64,000 bases of DNA from Otatea glauca (GCA_036346275.1 CM070721.1:46721594-46785593), one strand, 5' to 3'. Counted from the stretch's first letter, positions 46,018 through 59,085 are shown. Numbers and translations: made by a program. Notes: a model not told the origin generated them from the letters alone.

Positions 46018-49000
46018 TGTCGGGACCCGATTCTGAGAATCCGGACTCTCTGTGCATTCTGTGCCAATCCAGGATCACGCTGGCACACACAGTCTTTACA
46101 GGGTTGCACATTGCAGACATTACAGCGATACCATAAATAGTGCAAACATTTATATAAACTGAATTGTACGACCTTATGGTCTCCTTACATAAATCAGCTA
46201 CGCATGGTTTACATTATTAGAGTAAGAAAGAAAACAACGGAAAACAAATAAACTTCGTGGAAGCCTTCATCTTGCCACAGGCAACTGACTAGGCTTGCTC
46301 CCTAATTGTCCGGCTCTTCAATGTACTTCTCCTCCCAGGCTGGCGTGGACTCCTCCACTGATGTTGGGGTTGATAGGCAAGGAGGGGTGAGTACTCAAGG
46401 TACTCAGCGAGTAATGCACAGAATGCGGTGCTATTACTACATGCAAGGCTTATTCCAAAGAATTGGATTACTTGGTTCTTTTGCATCAAATAGCATTTTT
46501 AAACTAGCATCTTATTTAGATTGAAAGCAGTGAAACAGCTATATATAATGCTAAGTTCTTCAAACAATTTTTCTTCAAAGATTCTCGGCACTGACCTTAA
46601 AGTTCATTTTTAGCAGGCACACAGCCACCCTCTCCATATTTTATTTTTGAAGATCTACCCTTGATTGTAATCCCGAGCAATGCTCGATCATGAGCACGAT
46701 TATTCGAATAGATTTGACACTCTGCAGAGGTTGTACACTTTACCCACACGATCTGATCGCTCACCACACGGTGATTGCCCATAACAAAGCCTTTCAGAAC
46801 CTCTACCTTAACCAATGAACCTCTCGGTGATTGCCTTCACTATCACTCCCCCACACAGAGCGAAGTATAGGATGCAGGCCAACACCGTTGGATGGGCACC
46901 AAGCCGTAGCACAGTACACTCCCCACACGATACACCCCGTGTCTGTCACCACAGTGTCGGAGGAAAGATATCGAACCCTAATCAACTAGGTCTGTCCCAT
47001 ATCAGACATGTGGTTGTACGGATGATTCAGTTCAAAGACTTGCAAGGTGAAGTCCTTAGCTGACCAAGCAAGACTTCCAACACTCAACAGTGGCACATAG
47101 CCCAATGTAGCACACAGACTCACATCACTCATCAGCCCATTGCCACAATGGCCCACCTGGCACACAGCCTCTTGCCACTTGCCACTTGCCCCAGTCTAAA
47201 TCATTTCTCACCCGGTTGATTATTGTGCAACACATGCTAGCAATAACTCAACATCGGTACGGAACCATACATGTCTCGTACTTCAATTTCATCATGTAGC
47301 ATCATCACACTACTTTTCATAATACATTCAGTATTTCATTAGTCAATATTGTAGTATTTTCGAAAGATCATTCATGATTCGTTGCAAGGCTAAGCATCTA
47401 TTCACGGTCTAGCCTCCCGCGTTGGCACAATATTATCATCCAACTAGAACAAGCAACCTAGGGTGACAATGATTTTAGGGCATACAAGTAATAATTTCAA
47501 GGTGACATTAACAATATGGGTTTATTAGCTAATTTATCCAAATTCAGTTAAATATATTTTAATCAATTTAGCATGCATAATTTTAAAGAAAAATATATAT
47601 TTAAAAGAAACTGGGATCAAAATGGTCAAAGCATCACTTGCCTTCAAAGAGTTGCTGGTCTTGATCCGAAGCTTGATCTTGAGCGACGAACTCTTCTTCG
47701 AAACTTTTCGGCAAATTTGCGTCTACGCGAAAAAATTACATATGCAATAAATAACTAAAACAGTAGACTATAAAACCTCAAAAATTCAAATAAAATTCAT
47801 AAATAAAAATATCTCAATTTTACCAATTTTTAGAGACTGGAATCACCTCAATCGGAGTTCAAATGCAAAACGTATAGCCTTTTAAAGTTTGCAAATATAT
47901 TAAAAAGAATAAACCGAATTAACATAAATATTATTCCACTGAAACCCGGTTTATTGCGTCAGCATGACCTAATGATGACGTCAGCACCGAAATGAAATTC
48001 GGCCGAAATATTTTTATATATAAAAAAATATTTATGACGTCAGCGATGACGTCAGCATGACACGTGGCAGCCTTCTGGTGACGCCACGTCGCCTCGGTCT
48101 ATGGGCTCGGTCCACGGCTCGGATTGGTTCTACCGTGGACTCAGTCCACCAGCGCAGTGCATCCATGCGGCAAGATCTGAGCCGTTCATTGAATCAACGG
48201 TCAGATCTTATGCGTCACACCGCACTGCCTTGAATCCACGCGACACGCGCTACGCATCCGACGGTCACTCGGATCCAACGGCTGGATCCCACGCATCGAA
48301 TCGGCGACGCATCACGTTCTGCACCTCCACGCGTCGCGCATCCGGCGGGACTCCCAGATCCGACGGCTAGATCTCGCGTTCGTTCGGCGGCTTCTCGGTT
48401 CACGTGCGGCCACGCGGCAAGATCGCAGCGGTGCGCCCGAAAGCAACGGTCGGATCTGGTCTCTGCCCCGGTCAACGCGCACACGCGTCTGCGCGCGATT
48501 CGGTGGGAGCGCGGCGTCATCTCTGCCGCACGTTCAAATCTGAACGGCGCAGATTCACGCGACACAGCTCAAACCACAACTACCGTTTAGATCTAATCCA
48601 ACGGCCCACAGTACCCGAGCTGATTACTGTTCATCTTAACTACGCGGCGCAAATTCACGCGTACACTAAGGATACAACGACTGAGATCTAAACAAGGACA
48701 GAAACTAAATCTAATCACTACCGTTCAATCTAGATCTAACGGTCAAGATTAAAGCTGGGTAAGAAAAGGGATCAGTGATGTGGACGTACCAGAACCGTGC
48801 GATGCAGATCGAATGGTCGACGAGGCTTGACGAAGTCGACGGCGGCGAGGGAGCGAAGGTTGCCGGAGCTGGGGAAGACGACATGGTCGACGACGCTATG
48901 GGGTCTCTCCGGAGTGAAGAACTGTCGCGTTCGACGCGCCTCGGCGAGAGCGCTACTCCGGTGGCCTCGGCGACGGCGGAGACTCAACGGACGGCGAGCA

Positions 49001-49720
49001 AAAGGCGAAAAACTACGGTGGCACATTGGAGCAACTACGATGAGCTAGAACGGAGTCTCTGGGGCGTCTCGACGTGCGTGCGAGGAGTCAAAAGAAGCGG
49101 CACGAGGAGCTCTACACGACGCACTCAGCGGCGACTATAAATACGCCTCGACGTGCGCGCAAACACCGGCGAAACGAGTGGAAACGCTCGGCGGCGTTAA
49201 CTCCGACGATTACGCTCGATCGGACTGACGTGGCTCCATCTCGACCGTCCAAGCAGCGACGATCCGATGGCGCACGTACGCGGGCGACGCGGCTCAAAGG
49301 TGACCGTTGGATCTCGATCTAACGGACCGGACACGCGGTGGCTAGGGTTTCAAGCGGCGGTCACAAGCCGGCGGCTGGGTGGTCGACTTAGGCGGACCGA
49401 AGGGTTTCGGCCCAAACACTATTCACCCGATTTTTAAAACATTTTTGATTGAAAATGAATTAGATAAATAAACAAAGCCAAAATAGATAGCAAAAATACC
49501 CGGGAAAATCTAGAAAAATTCTAGAAAATATTTTGGAACATTCTGAACTTGAATAAAATATTTCCAACAAAACTTTGCATTAACTTTTATATTATTTTAA
49601 TTAAATTCAAGAAAAATCATATTTGAATAAATCCAAAATTCTTTTCAATAAATCTCCAAAAATTCTCAAAAGTCAAAATAACTCCAAAAATTAAATTAAT
49701 GAAATTTTTAGGGTGTTACA
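46018..49720 (-). mobile_element. Long solo LTR 'E' nested in the CACTA element (3,703 bp)
   Basis: It runs from TGTCGGGACCCGATTCTG (46018) to TTTTAGGGTGTTACA (49720) with a perfect duplication CTAAG (46013-46017, 49721-49725). It is the same family and orientation as LTR 'C' at 15108: shared GGATCACGCT, GAGCAATGCTCGATCATGAG-like text and the pattern of GC-rich leader (48.0-49.4 kb). TATTTATAG on minus lies near 49137. No gag or pol. Open frames in the GC-rich leader are not recognisable genes. Confidence 0.88.
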
Positions 49721-49962
49721 CTAAGTAAGCAATATAATAGACATAAAGTTTATATGCCTCATTTTGTTGGTCTTGTAAATTTGCTTCTCTTAACTTACCT
49801 TCTCTTAAATTTCCTTCACTTAAATTACCTTCTCTTAACCTTGCATCACACAATGACAAACATACAAAACAACGCTTAAATTTACTTTCTTTCCTCTTCT
49901 ATGAGCCTCTATGAGTTGTTGATTTACCAACTTGCCTCTTACATGATCTTCATTACAAGATT

Positions 49963-51595
49963 GTGTCCCCTCATTCCTCAACGCCGAATGGATCTGATGA
50001 GGCTCCCAACGTAGAAACTCAGAGCCAATACACCATCATGATGGTCGATCCGCACGATGGGGCCCCTACCGCGCCTCCTAAGGCCGCGGTAGCTTTCTGG
50101 ACATTGTGCGGGATCGTTCGTCATGAAAGGGTCCCCATCACCTATCCATCATGGAAGACGCTGACAAATGAGGAGCGCGATAAACTGGTGATAGAAATAT
50201 TCGCATCGTTCGAGCTCCCATAAGACGCCATGCCCACACTACGATGATATATGTTGCTAGTGGCGGGAAAGGCGTGGAAGAACTTCAAGAGCATCCTCAT
50301 CACTAATTACGTGAATAAGAAAATGACTCTATTCCAGAAGTACGGGTTTATCACTGAAGACGTGTGGGAATGATTTGTTGAGTTGAAGACGACGGAAGAG
50401 TTCGTGCGTCAGAGTGCGGTGCACAAAACCGTCCAGTCAAAAAACACCCACCCACACAGACTCGGCTCAATTGGGTACGCGGGCAAGATCGCACAATGGA
50501 CAAGGGAAGACGACGAGGTAATCCAGAAGGACGTCGCGCCGCCGTTTGCCTCGATCGTGGACCCGCGCGCCCGAAATAGGGTAACAGCGAGGTCACGTCC
50601 CACGTCTTTGGGCGGCGTATCCTTTGCCAACCCCGTTGATGAGGAAGTGTCACAACGCCTAATATCGTTGAGCATGGAATCTTCCCAGGGCTCTTTCACT
50701 TCGGACAGAGAGAAAGATATACTCTCCACGGCCTTGAGAAACAACGAGCACCCGGGACGCACCCGAGGCCTAGGTGTTTTTGTTCCCTAGAAAATGGGAT
50801 TCGCACATGACTATGACAAGTACTGGAGTAGGAAGAGAAGCAAAACTGAGCGCGAGGAACGGATCATAGCCCTGATTGAGGAAAGGGTCATAGCGCAGTT
50901 CGATAGTCGGCTATGAAGCTTTCAAGAAAGGATCCAGCAAAGAGAGGCTACGGAGAGGCAAGCACGGAACATACAATCCCAAGAAATATAGGCGCAGTTC
51001 AGCCCAGCCAACCGTCGGAGCAGCTGCGCGTCCGCCCCTGAGACGGACGTGGACGAAGCCAGATTTCCTCCCAACGAAACCGGGGTAATATACATGTCTA
51101 CAATGTTACATAGATACACCTGTTTGATGTGTTAGCTAATTAATTGTGTACCCTTACGTAGGTGACCACGCCGTGCAATCTCCAAGTGAGGCTTGCCAAT
51201 GGCTCTGTTCCCCTTCAGGCTGCTTGGGGCGCACGTATCTATCCAGTGTAGGGGCGTTAGTGCATGGTCGTACTTTAGATCCGGGATACGCGAAGGTCCA
51301 GGTCGACGGCGTACATGAAATTTGCAAGGTCATCACGCTGGAGATGCCCCCAAACGACAAGATCGTCACATCAGGGGATGTCATTGGCCCATTCATCCAG
51401 TGGCACAAAAAGGATATCTCCTTTGACGCCCGCTTAGAAGCACCGAAGCTACAAGCACTACCGGAGCCACGTGATGCGCCGGGCTACCAGCACTACCGGA
51501 GCCATATGCTGCACCGAAGGAGTTCACCAAATCAGCTACCATGTTCCGTCAAGCACAAGCAAAAGTTGCAGTTTGGGCCAAGTCTTCTCCCATGA
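49963..51595 (+). pseudogene. CACTA TnpA-type protein (plant transposase, En/Spm family), broken
   Basis: A first frame (49963-50223) reads PKAAVAFWTLCGIVRHERVP and then TYPSWKTLTNEERDKL. After stops near 50223 and 50370 the text continues HPHRLGSIGYAGKIAQW and PRARNRVTARSRPTSLGG (about 50450-50620). A frame then has KMGFAHDYDKYWSRKRSKTER (about 50794). The segment 51146-51595 (GRTLDPGYAKVQVDGVHE, then MPPNDKIVTSGDVIG) fits the domain that usually precedes the peptidase in these proteins. TnpA-type proteins bind subterminal repeats and help excision. Several stops make it inactive. Confidence 0.75.
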
Positions 51596-51667
51596 AGATG
51601 ACATTAGGTAGATGGCGAGGCGGCGACTAGGGAAAATCGAAAGGGAGGACCACCTCAGCCCATGACT

Positions 51668-52640
51668 ATCTGTTTGCCCCTTTGGCGCGGCAATTCGAGC
51701 TAGGACAGCCATTCGTACCAAAAGAGCGCGAGGAGACCCTTACTGTAGCGTGCATTAGATTGCAAGATTGCATGGAACAAACCAACAAGCCTGTGGCACA
51801 ACGTGCATCGAGTATCTCTGTCAGCTTCAAGGAGAAGCATTTCTTGCACGGGTTTTTGGATGGCTTGTTCGTGGTCGGCTTCAACGACCTATTCGATCTA
51901 TACAACCTCAACTCCTTTGGCGCATCACTCATGAGATGCTGGATATTGTAAGTGTGTGAAATCACGGTATATATTCGTGTCGTACCGATAAATGTCAGAT
52001 ATACATGATCCTTGATTTTGTATATGTAGATACATGATCATGGAAGCAAAAGCAAGGGAACAGCCAGTAGGTTTCGTCGACCCACACATGGTGTCCAAGC
52101 AAACTATGGATGAAAATTTAGATGTCGTCCACCAGTACGTGAAAAAAGTTTTATTGGCTCAATGGGATAAAAAATTCATACTTTTACCCCACAACTCGAG
52201 GTAAGTGCTTCATCCAGTTGTTGTACTTGTTGATTTGTACTATATAACGCAGCTTGAAATTAGGTTTAATGACCATGGCGACATACCTGTGTAGATATCA
52301 CTGGGTTCTACTCGTAATTGTACCAAGACAGAACCGGGTAATTTACCTTGATTCCAAAAAGGGCAGCACGCATGACTTGGCGCCCATAAAAAATTTACTC
52401 GATGTGGCATTCTCTATCTACAAAGTTTGTGGAGGTCCACACAGGAAGAACCCAGCAACGCTGAAGCATATTTATAAGTTTTCGGTATCCGCTAGTACGC
52501 AATAATCCTTCACACTCTATAATAATACCTTTCGAACTAATTAACCTATTATATTTTGGCAGTGCCACCAACAGCCAAAAGAGACTAACCTATGTGGATT
52601 CTACGCTTGCCACAGCATGCAACTCTTCATTGGTTCATAG
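51668..52640 (+). pseudogene. C48 (Ulp1-like) cysteine peptidase part of the CACTA TnpA gene
   Basis: Exon-like pieces follow each other. QFELGQPFVPKEREETL (51686) is followed by a segment ending at a donor GAG|GTAAGT (52200), then a piece with HWVLLVIVPRQNRVIYLDS (about 52299). Finally a piece after TTTTGGCAG (52562) reads ETNLCGFYACHSMQLF. The His, Asp and Cys of the Ulp1-type catalytic triad are all visible, in order. Ulp1 peptidases process SUMO; fused peptidases in plant CACTA and MULE proteins are known, but their role is unclear. Stops and frame changes suggest decay here, although the active-site residues survive. Confidence 0.72.
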
Positions 52641-53045
52641 GAGACCAATGCCATATAGGTTTGTCAATCATGCAACAATTGTTTCCACCTACAAATTTAT
52701 ATACACGCAACACTTTACTCTTCCCATCGACAGGCTTCGTAATGCACTAAATTTGTGTTGGAATAGGCTGACCTCCTAGGTATCCAAGGACTACTCTGCG
52801 CCTTCTTGATGGGTGAGGTCATTAATCCAAAAAGCGAATGCCACTCAAGCTCACCTGATGAGTTGTGAATTTGTTAGATACCGTTTGGATTAATTTGTGA
52901 ATCTTGTTCTATGAATTTGTCATTTGTAGCTCTAAATTTAATTGGTTTTTATATATATGAGTTGATTTCTGAAATTAATGCGCTATACATTGTATTGTGT
53001 GATCAGTGTTGATTTCTAAAATAGATGTGTTGTATGTTCATATGA

Positions 53046-56000
53046 TGTAACATCCTGAAAAATGGGTAATAATAATAAACTAAATAATATTATTTAATAA
53101 GTTTTAATTTTTATTTCCCTGGATTTTTATGAATTTTTATGAGTTTTCTTGACTTCTTTTGATTATTGCTTAAAAGGAAAATTCCCTTTTTCTAAACAAT
53201 CAACCATTACTTAAGTAATAAGAAAAGAATTGTAAAACAACAAAATAAGAAATATCACTGTAACAATTCGTGGAGCTATCCAGAACAAAAAATATAATTT
53301 TAAAGTCATGAAAAAATATTTAATGATGAAAAGAAAGGTAATTTAATGAAGCAAGACTAGCAATAGTAAAAATGTCAGAAATTAAATATTCATAATTTCG
53401 ATGTGAAAATATTTATATTATATTCTCCATGAATATATTCATCTGCATTAAAAATATCAGGAGATAATCTTTAGGTTTGATATTTATAAAAATTCAAAAA
53501 CTGAATAGCTAAAAATCTATAAACTTGAATGTCAGATTTTTATTAAATAAAATGTAAATAATATGAAGATTAAAATTTTACAGGAGGTTAATGTTCCTAT
53601 AAGGAATCTTCTAAAAAAATATCTAAAGTTTTGAGTGAGATGTATGTACCTAAATAAATAAGAAACAGAATGCATGAATATGTGCACAGTGCACTGTTAG
53701 AATTATTGTAAAATCCTCAGGTGTCTAATAGGTCTGAAATTTTTATGGTAGATCCTAATCTAGCCCAGGGACACTCAGTAAATTTCTTATTAATTTACCC
53801 ATTGGATAGCCAGCGGATTTAGTGAATCAATTCAGCTCCATTTTCAGTTCAAGCCGGAATTCTCCTCCTATCTCTCTGACGCGCGGGTCCCTTTTCCTGT
53901 GCGGTCCCACCTGTCAGCAGCAGCCACCGCCTTCTTCTTCCTCTCTTGCAGCCAAGCTCGCGTGTGACCCGAGCCATTTCGCCGGCTGTAGCTTCACCAC
54001 CGCGGCACCTGCGCTTCGCCCGAGGAAACCGCCTCTGCAAAACTTTGCCACACATTGTCCTTGCTCGGATTTTCCGCAAACCGCCCATACCAGCACCTGT
54101 TCTAGCACCGCAAAAACTCAGCCGAGTTCACACCAGGAATTGAGCTACTCTACAGCGACGCCCTGGCCTATAAATACCGAACTGAGCTCGCCAAGACCTG
54201 TGCTTCAAAACCCCTCTCGTTTCATCCCTTCTACTCCACTGAGCTTCGCTAATTTCTCGTTCTTCCAAATCAGCCGAAGAACCCTAGAAATCAGAATCAT
54301 CTAGATTTCAGTCAGTACACTCCTCTACCTTCCGATCGAGCTTCGCATTAGCATCAGTGACTCATTGTGATCAATAGCCCTCCGTTATTTTCAAGGATCT
54401 TCAACCGGAGCTGCCCCGCCACTACGCCCCCTTCTTCTCCGAAACCGGCGATCGGTGGTGAGCTAATCCGATCCTTCTCTAAGCTTCTATCTAGCCAAAA
54501 TGGAATGCTTAGCATTCATAGATGCTTACTCTGTAACCCATTCGACTTGTCCGGCCTTCTGTCGCCGGCACGGCTAGTCGCCGTGACCTCCGCCGCTCAG
54601 CCACAACAGCGACCCATCTCCAGTCGTCGCCGAGAATCATTGGGTTGTCCCCTAGGTGGGCGTTAGCATGCTGAAGCTGTAGGTGCTACCCATTCCCCCT
54701 GGCAGGAGTTAGTTCGTCGGCGGCGAGCCAAAAACCGAGCTCCCCTGTTTGGAGTCACCGACCGGCGGGCTCCCGCTGTCAGTGGCCGAGTCAGGCGCGG
54801 GCGTGCGCAAGACCGAGGTCACTGACATTCGGGGCCCACTCGTCAGTGACCCGACAGGATTTAAACGTGAAATCTGGCGCGCAGTGAAAGGCTTTTTCAG
54901 AACATTGAAAGCGTATTTCATTATTTCCATTTGATTTTCAGAACTAGTTCAAATTCAAACTTGAATATCTTTCTCGTTTGAAATCCAAATGTGATGAAAC
55001 CAATTTATAAATTCATATAAAATCAAAATCTTCCAGAATATGCAAAAATATTTTGAAAAGCTATTTTGGAAAAATATTTTAATACAAAGATGAATAGTAT
55101 ATATGAAAGTAGGCTAAATGTAGAAACTTTGCAAATAAAGTTAGATTTATTTGGAACAATTTTATCATGATCCTTATTCTGTTATGAACCCATTCATATG
55201 AAAATATTTGGATAACTAGTTGTTTTATATCTTTTCTATTGAAGTTTAATATTATTAGTGACTATGCAATAATAACTAAATTGATAAGGAAAGAATTTTT
55301 GGAAGTTTGTTAAACATATTTCTTTTCAGCATGATGGTAGAATAATGTTAGGCTAGGTAAAAATATTGAACAAATAATGATTTATGCAAATAGGATGTGA
55401 TTTAGTATGAAGAGCATAATAGGTATATATGTATATATATAAGGATGTGTTCATATGAGACTATGCTTGCATCTAATAATTAGTTCATGAAAATGGGGTA
55501 GGTAACTTAATATGTCATGCCTGATAAAATGGCAGCCAGAAATTTGGTGATAAATGTTTAATTCAAAAAGTCTTTAAATACATTGCTTTGCATCTGAATC
55601 CTATTAACAACATACTATCCTATGATATCACCATAAGATAAGTCTTTCTACTTCACATAATTTTAGCATCTAGAATTCGTTAAAATAAAATAAATAATTC
55701 ATATGAAGCAAGAAATACTGGACACCATTTAATCCAAAAATAATAAAGGCAAACATGAACAAAAAGAACAGTATAACTAGATCAACAAGGATTATAATCT
55801 TGCTAAAGAAACACCCCTGTTTTTGTAACTAAGTTTTTAATTGGATTTTCTGTCTATCTTCTTTTTGCCCTTATACTAGTTTGCTATTTATTGTATGTTA
55901 TTCATGATGATCGACGAGTAGATTCCGACGAACCTGAATTAGCAGGCGATGACCTCGCCGACGATCCTGATTTTATACCCGACTGCGATCAGCAAGGCAA

Positions 56001-57653
56001 GCACCCTCTTGATCATTTTGATCCTAATACTTCAAATATTTACTTTCAATTATTTGCAAAACTATTATGCATGCTCGTACTTGTCATAAAAATGCTATGT
56101 TGGAATATTGGTAGATATACCTGATATTTCATGGAACTTCCTTGATAAATATGAACATGTAAACCTTGTTAACCTTAGATAAAGGGGTAGACACTACATA
56201 TTGTTAAATTGGGTATACACGACTAATAATCATGCTTAGCCATGCTCATTAGCAACGAAGTTAATGATCAAAGCTGATTCTTGAGAATTTAAATGGTGAG
56301 TATGACATGATGTCAATTGTTGGTATTTTGACTATAACCCCAAAATAAAACTATGATTTAGATGCGGGTAATTATTGGTATTAGCCAGGTATGCAAGGGT
56401 TAGATTTGTACGTAGTGTAGGGAGGAGCATTGCCCGTGTCGGATTAAGGACCGAGCTATGGGTTGTTTTCAAGCCAAGAAAACCGTACAACCACGAGTTC
56501 TGATATGGGGCAGCCTTAACCTATTAAATTGATTAGGTCTGGCTTTGCACATTGGTAGGCGGGAGATAGTATGAGCAATCCTTTCTAGGTTTGCTTATGA
56601 GGGGCTTCCACACTTCGTTGTGGGTAAATGCATACCGGTATAACGATGTACGCCTTGGTATGGGAAGGAACCCTTATCGCAGGGATTTACTGCCTTTAAT
56701 TGCAGGGAATTACTGCTTGTATTACCACTTTAAACGACAGGGATACACTATCATATTCCTTCTCCATAATAAGGACTTAACGTCGTCGGGCTGGTGCAAA
56801 GTTAGGTTTAAACAATGTAACGGTTATATCATGATCACCATACCGACACCTCAAAGGAAGAGTATCAATTGGCCTGGCAAAAGTGGCAGATCATTTCTTG
56901 TGGGTAAAGCTGTACACCTCTGCAAAGTGTAAATCTAATTAATTAGCTGCGCCTATGGTTAAAGGCACTTGGTAAAGTCATCACATGATTAGACTTTTAA
57001 TATTTCCAAAATGATTTGATAGGGAAAAAGGGTGTTTCGAAATATACTTCGTGTCAGGGAATGGCACGGGAATGGACTGAAATTGGTCGGGTAGACTGCG
57101 ATATAATTTTATCACTGTATTGGTACTTGGTTATTACAATAAATGTTCTTTTACAAATTCCGGTTGCAATTTAGTATATGATTATGCTGTAATTTGCCAA
57201 TGCAAAATAACTGTAGAAGCCTCGCCATTGATATAACCTGCATTTACTTATATTTGCATCTGTGATACACTATAAGACTTACTGAGTGCACAATGCACAC
57301 AATCTTGCTATCAATATTGTTCTTAGGTGATGATATCGAATACTCCGATGCTCATATCGACCATACAGAATTTGGGGGTTATGATGACGATCTTTTCTAG
57401 GGCTTTACCTTGTCTGTTGCTTGAGGGTGATTGGGCGTACTGCAAGACAAATGAAGTTTTTGCTGCTGTTTTTCAAGTTTTTGGCTTGTAATACTATTAT
57501 GTAATTTCAAGACACTTAGCGTATATAATATTATTGTGTATGGATGTGATTTCAATTTGTAATCTGTGCGTGCTAGCCACTGATCATGGGACTAATACAG
57601 TATGCACAGGGAACACATTATTGGTATTCATTATAAAAAATGGGGGCCTTACA
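53046..57653 (+). mobile_element. Long solo LTR 'D' nested in the CACTA element (4,608 bp), plus orientation
   Basis: It starts TGTAACATCCTGAAAAATGG (53046) and ends GGGGGCCTTACA (57653), with a perfect duplication TATGA (53041-53045, 57654-57658). CCTATAAATACC near 54167 is the TATA box, followed by a GC-rich leader. Related to LTRs C, E and the outer LTR but in the opposite direction and about 1 kb longer. Short acidic coding-like segments occur at 55888-56060 (DDRRVDSDEPELAGDD) and 57333-57398 (EFGGYDDDLF then stop). No gag or pol. Confidence 0.87.
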
Positions 57654-57658
57654 TATGA

Positions 57659-57800
57659 GATCTAAGCTCATTTCTGAATTGTATGTCATAATAATGCTGG
57701 TGATGCTTTGTATTGTCTTTTGTTTCAGAGAGCATGGCTAGCATTTCCTGAGGCTAGCCAATAAATTAAAATTTAGTAAAAATGAAAAATCAACATTCTA
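57659..57800. other. Last unique part of the CACTA element before its right subterminal repeats
   Basis: Noncoding; GCTAGCATTTCCTGAGGCTAGC near 57735-57760 forms a small inverted repeat. Confidence 0.4.
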
Positions 57801-58023
57801 GACAGTTCTAAAGAAGAACCGTCTAGGATGATACTATATCACAGACGGTTCCAATTTGAATCCGTCTGTGATGAGCTTTTTTACTAATGGTTAGAAAACC
57901 GTCTATGATAATCTATTGTCATCACTGATACTTTGATACAGACGGTTCACAAAACCGACTGAGATGTGGTTTGTGAACCGTCTGTAATAAGTCCTTGTGC
58001 AGTAGTGCGGCGGCGTTGTAACT

Positions 58024-58173
58024 TCAATGACAGTTTGTGATCACAACAGGATCAGGAACCGCGCCGTCAATAATCCCAATCCTACTGTTGTTCGCCATCG
58101 TCACCGACAAGAGCACGACACAAATGAGCAAGACCAGCCCACTGTTCCAGCATCTACTACAAACATCGCCCAT
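58024..58173 (-). CDS. Hypothetical small ORF, 49 residues, signal-peptide-like
   Basis: On minus the frame starts MGDVCSRCWNSG at 58173, passes through a hydrophobic stretch (LVLLICVVLLSVTMA) and ends VVITNCH with a stop at 58024-58026. The hydrophobic N-terminus followed by a likely cleavage point resembles a secreted peptide. I recognise no family. The stop lies only about 14 bp from the CACTA duplication, so the 3' UTR would be displaced. The frame also extends upstream without an ATG. It may be chance. Confidence 0.25.
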   Translation of the reverse strand: MGDVCSRCWNSGLVLLICVVLLSVTMANNSRIGIIDGAVPDPVVITNCH

Positions 58174-58308
58174 TGTGCTAGCTCCTGCCTGCTTCTTCTG
58201 GCTATTCAGGTGACCGATCAATAGTTTACCAAATAGAAAGTTCTACACGGCCTTCTCTTGTATCTTGTAATATATAGATTTTACTATTCATATATATATA
58301 TATATATA

Positions 58309-58684
58309 AAGTTTTTTTTCGTACTTTCGGAGTATATACTCCCACCTCTAACATACCACTTAAATGAACACTTTATACTCCTTTATCACTTTTGGTATAC
58401 TCTAATAATAACTCTAAGATACTCCAATGCGATATGGTTGAAAAAAATTTATCAGAGCCCTTTATTCTTTTGCTACGTACCCTTTTCCACATGTAAAAGG
58501 AATATATAAACAAATTATGCTATAAAGGGTGAACTTTAATTAATTTTTTCATGGAACTCACTTTGGAGTATCTTATAATCAATATTAGAGTATACTCAAA
58601 AGGATAAAGAGGTATAACAACATCATTTAAACGGTATACTGGAGGTGGGAGTACCTACACCCACGAGTATGAAACCATTTTTCT
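58309..58684. mobile_element. Micron-like MITE copy 2, between TA microsatellites
   Basis: A TA run (58290-58308) precedes it, and TATATTTATATTTATATATA follows. Internal landmarks match copy 1: GGAGTATATACTCCCACC, CACTTAAATGAACAC, ACTTTGGAGTATCTTATAATC, GGAGGTGGGAGTACC and GAGTATGAAACC. The ends are inverted relative to each other. Noncoding. Confidence 0.78.
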
Positions 58685-58716
58685 ATATTTATATTTATAT
58701 ATATATATATATATAT

Positions 58717-59085
58717 GAAAAATATTTTTTACTCATAGGAGTAATTACTCCCACCTTTGAAATACCACCTAAATGAACTTGAAATACTCTTTTATCACTT
58801 TCGGTATACTCATACACTAATTATAAGATACTCTAATGTGAGCCACAGGAAAAATTGCAAGGGAGTCCAAGATTTTTAGCGTATTTTGCAAATACCTTCA
58901 TACACGCACATAAAAAGGAGTATGTCCAAAAAAATATTCATACCACCTTTAAAAAAATGTACATGCCACCTAGATGATCTTATATAATCGTATACTACGC
59001 GTACATACCCTTTGTCGCACGAGATACCCCATACGTTGTAAGATACAATATAGGGAGTAATTATTCCCGGGAGTAAAAAAGAGGC

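Larger units (their letters stand above)
38414..58007 (+). mobile_element. CACTA (En/Spm) transposon, 19.6 kb, with captured host exons and two nested LTRs
   Basis: The left terminus CACTACTATAAAAGG (38414) and right terminus CCTTGTGCAGTAGTG (ending 58007) share the CACTACT core. They are flanked by a 3-bp duplication CGG (38411-38413, 58008-58010). Subterminal repeats ACCGTCTGTGATG and ACAGACGGTT crowd both ends (38436-38640 and 57800-57990). Cargo includes a Tnp2 pseudogene, a TnpA/C48-peptidase pseudogene, lysyl-tRNA synthetase exons and a GC-rich exon-like block. Two solo LTRs (46018-49720, 53046-57653) inserted later; without them the element is about 11.3 kb. Confidence 0.9.
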
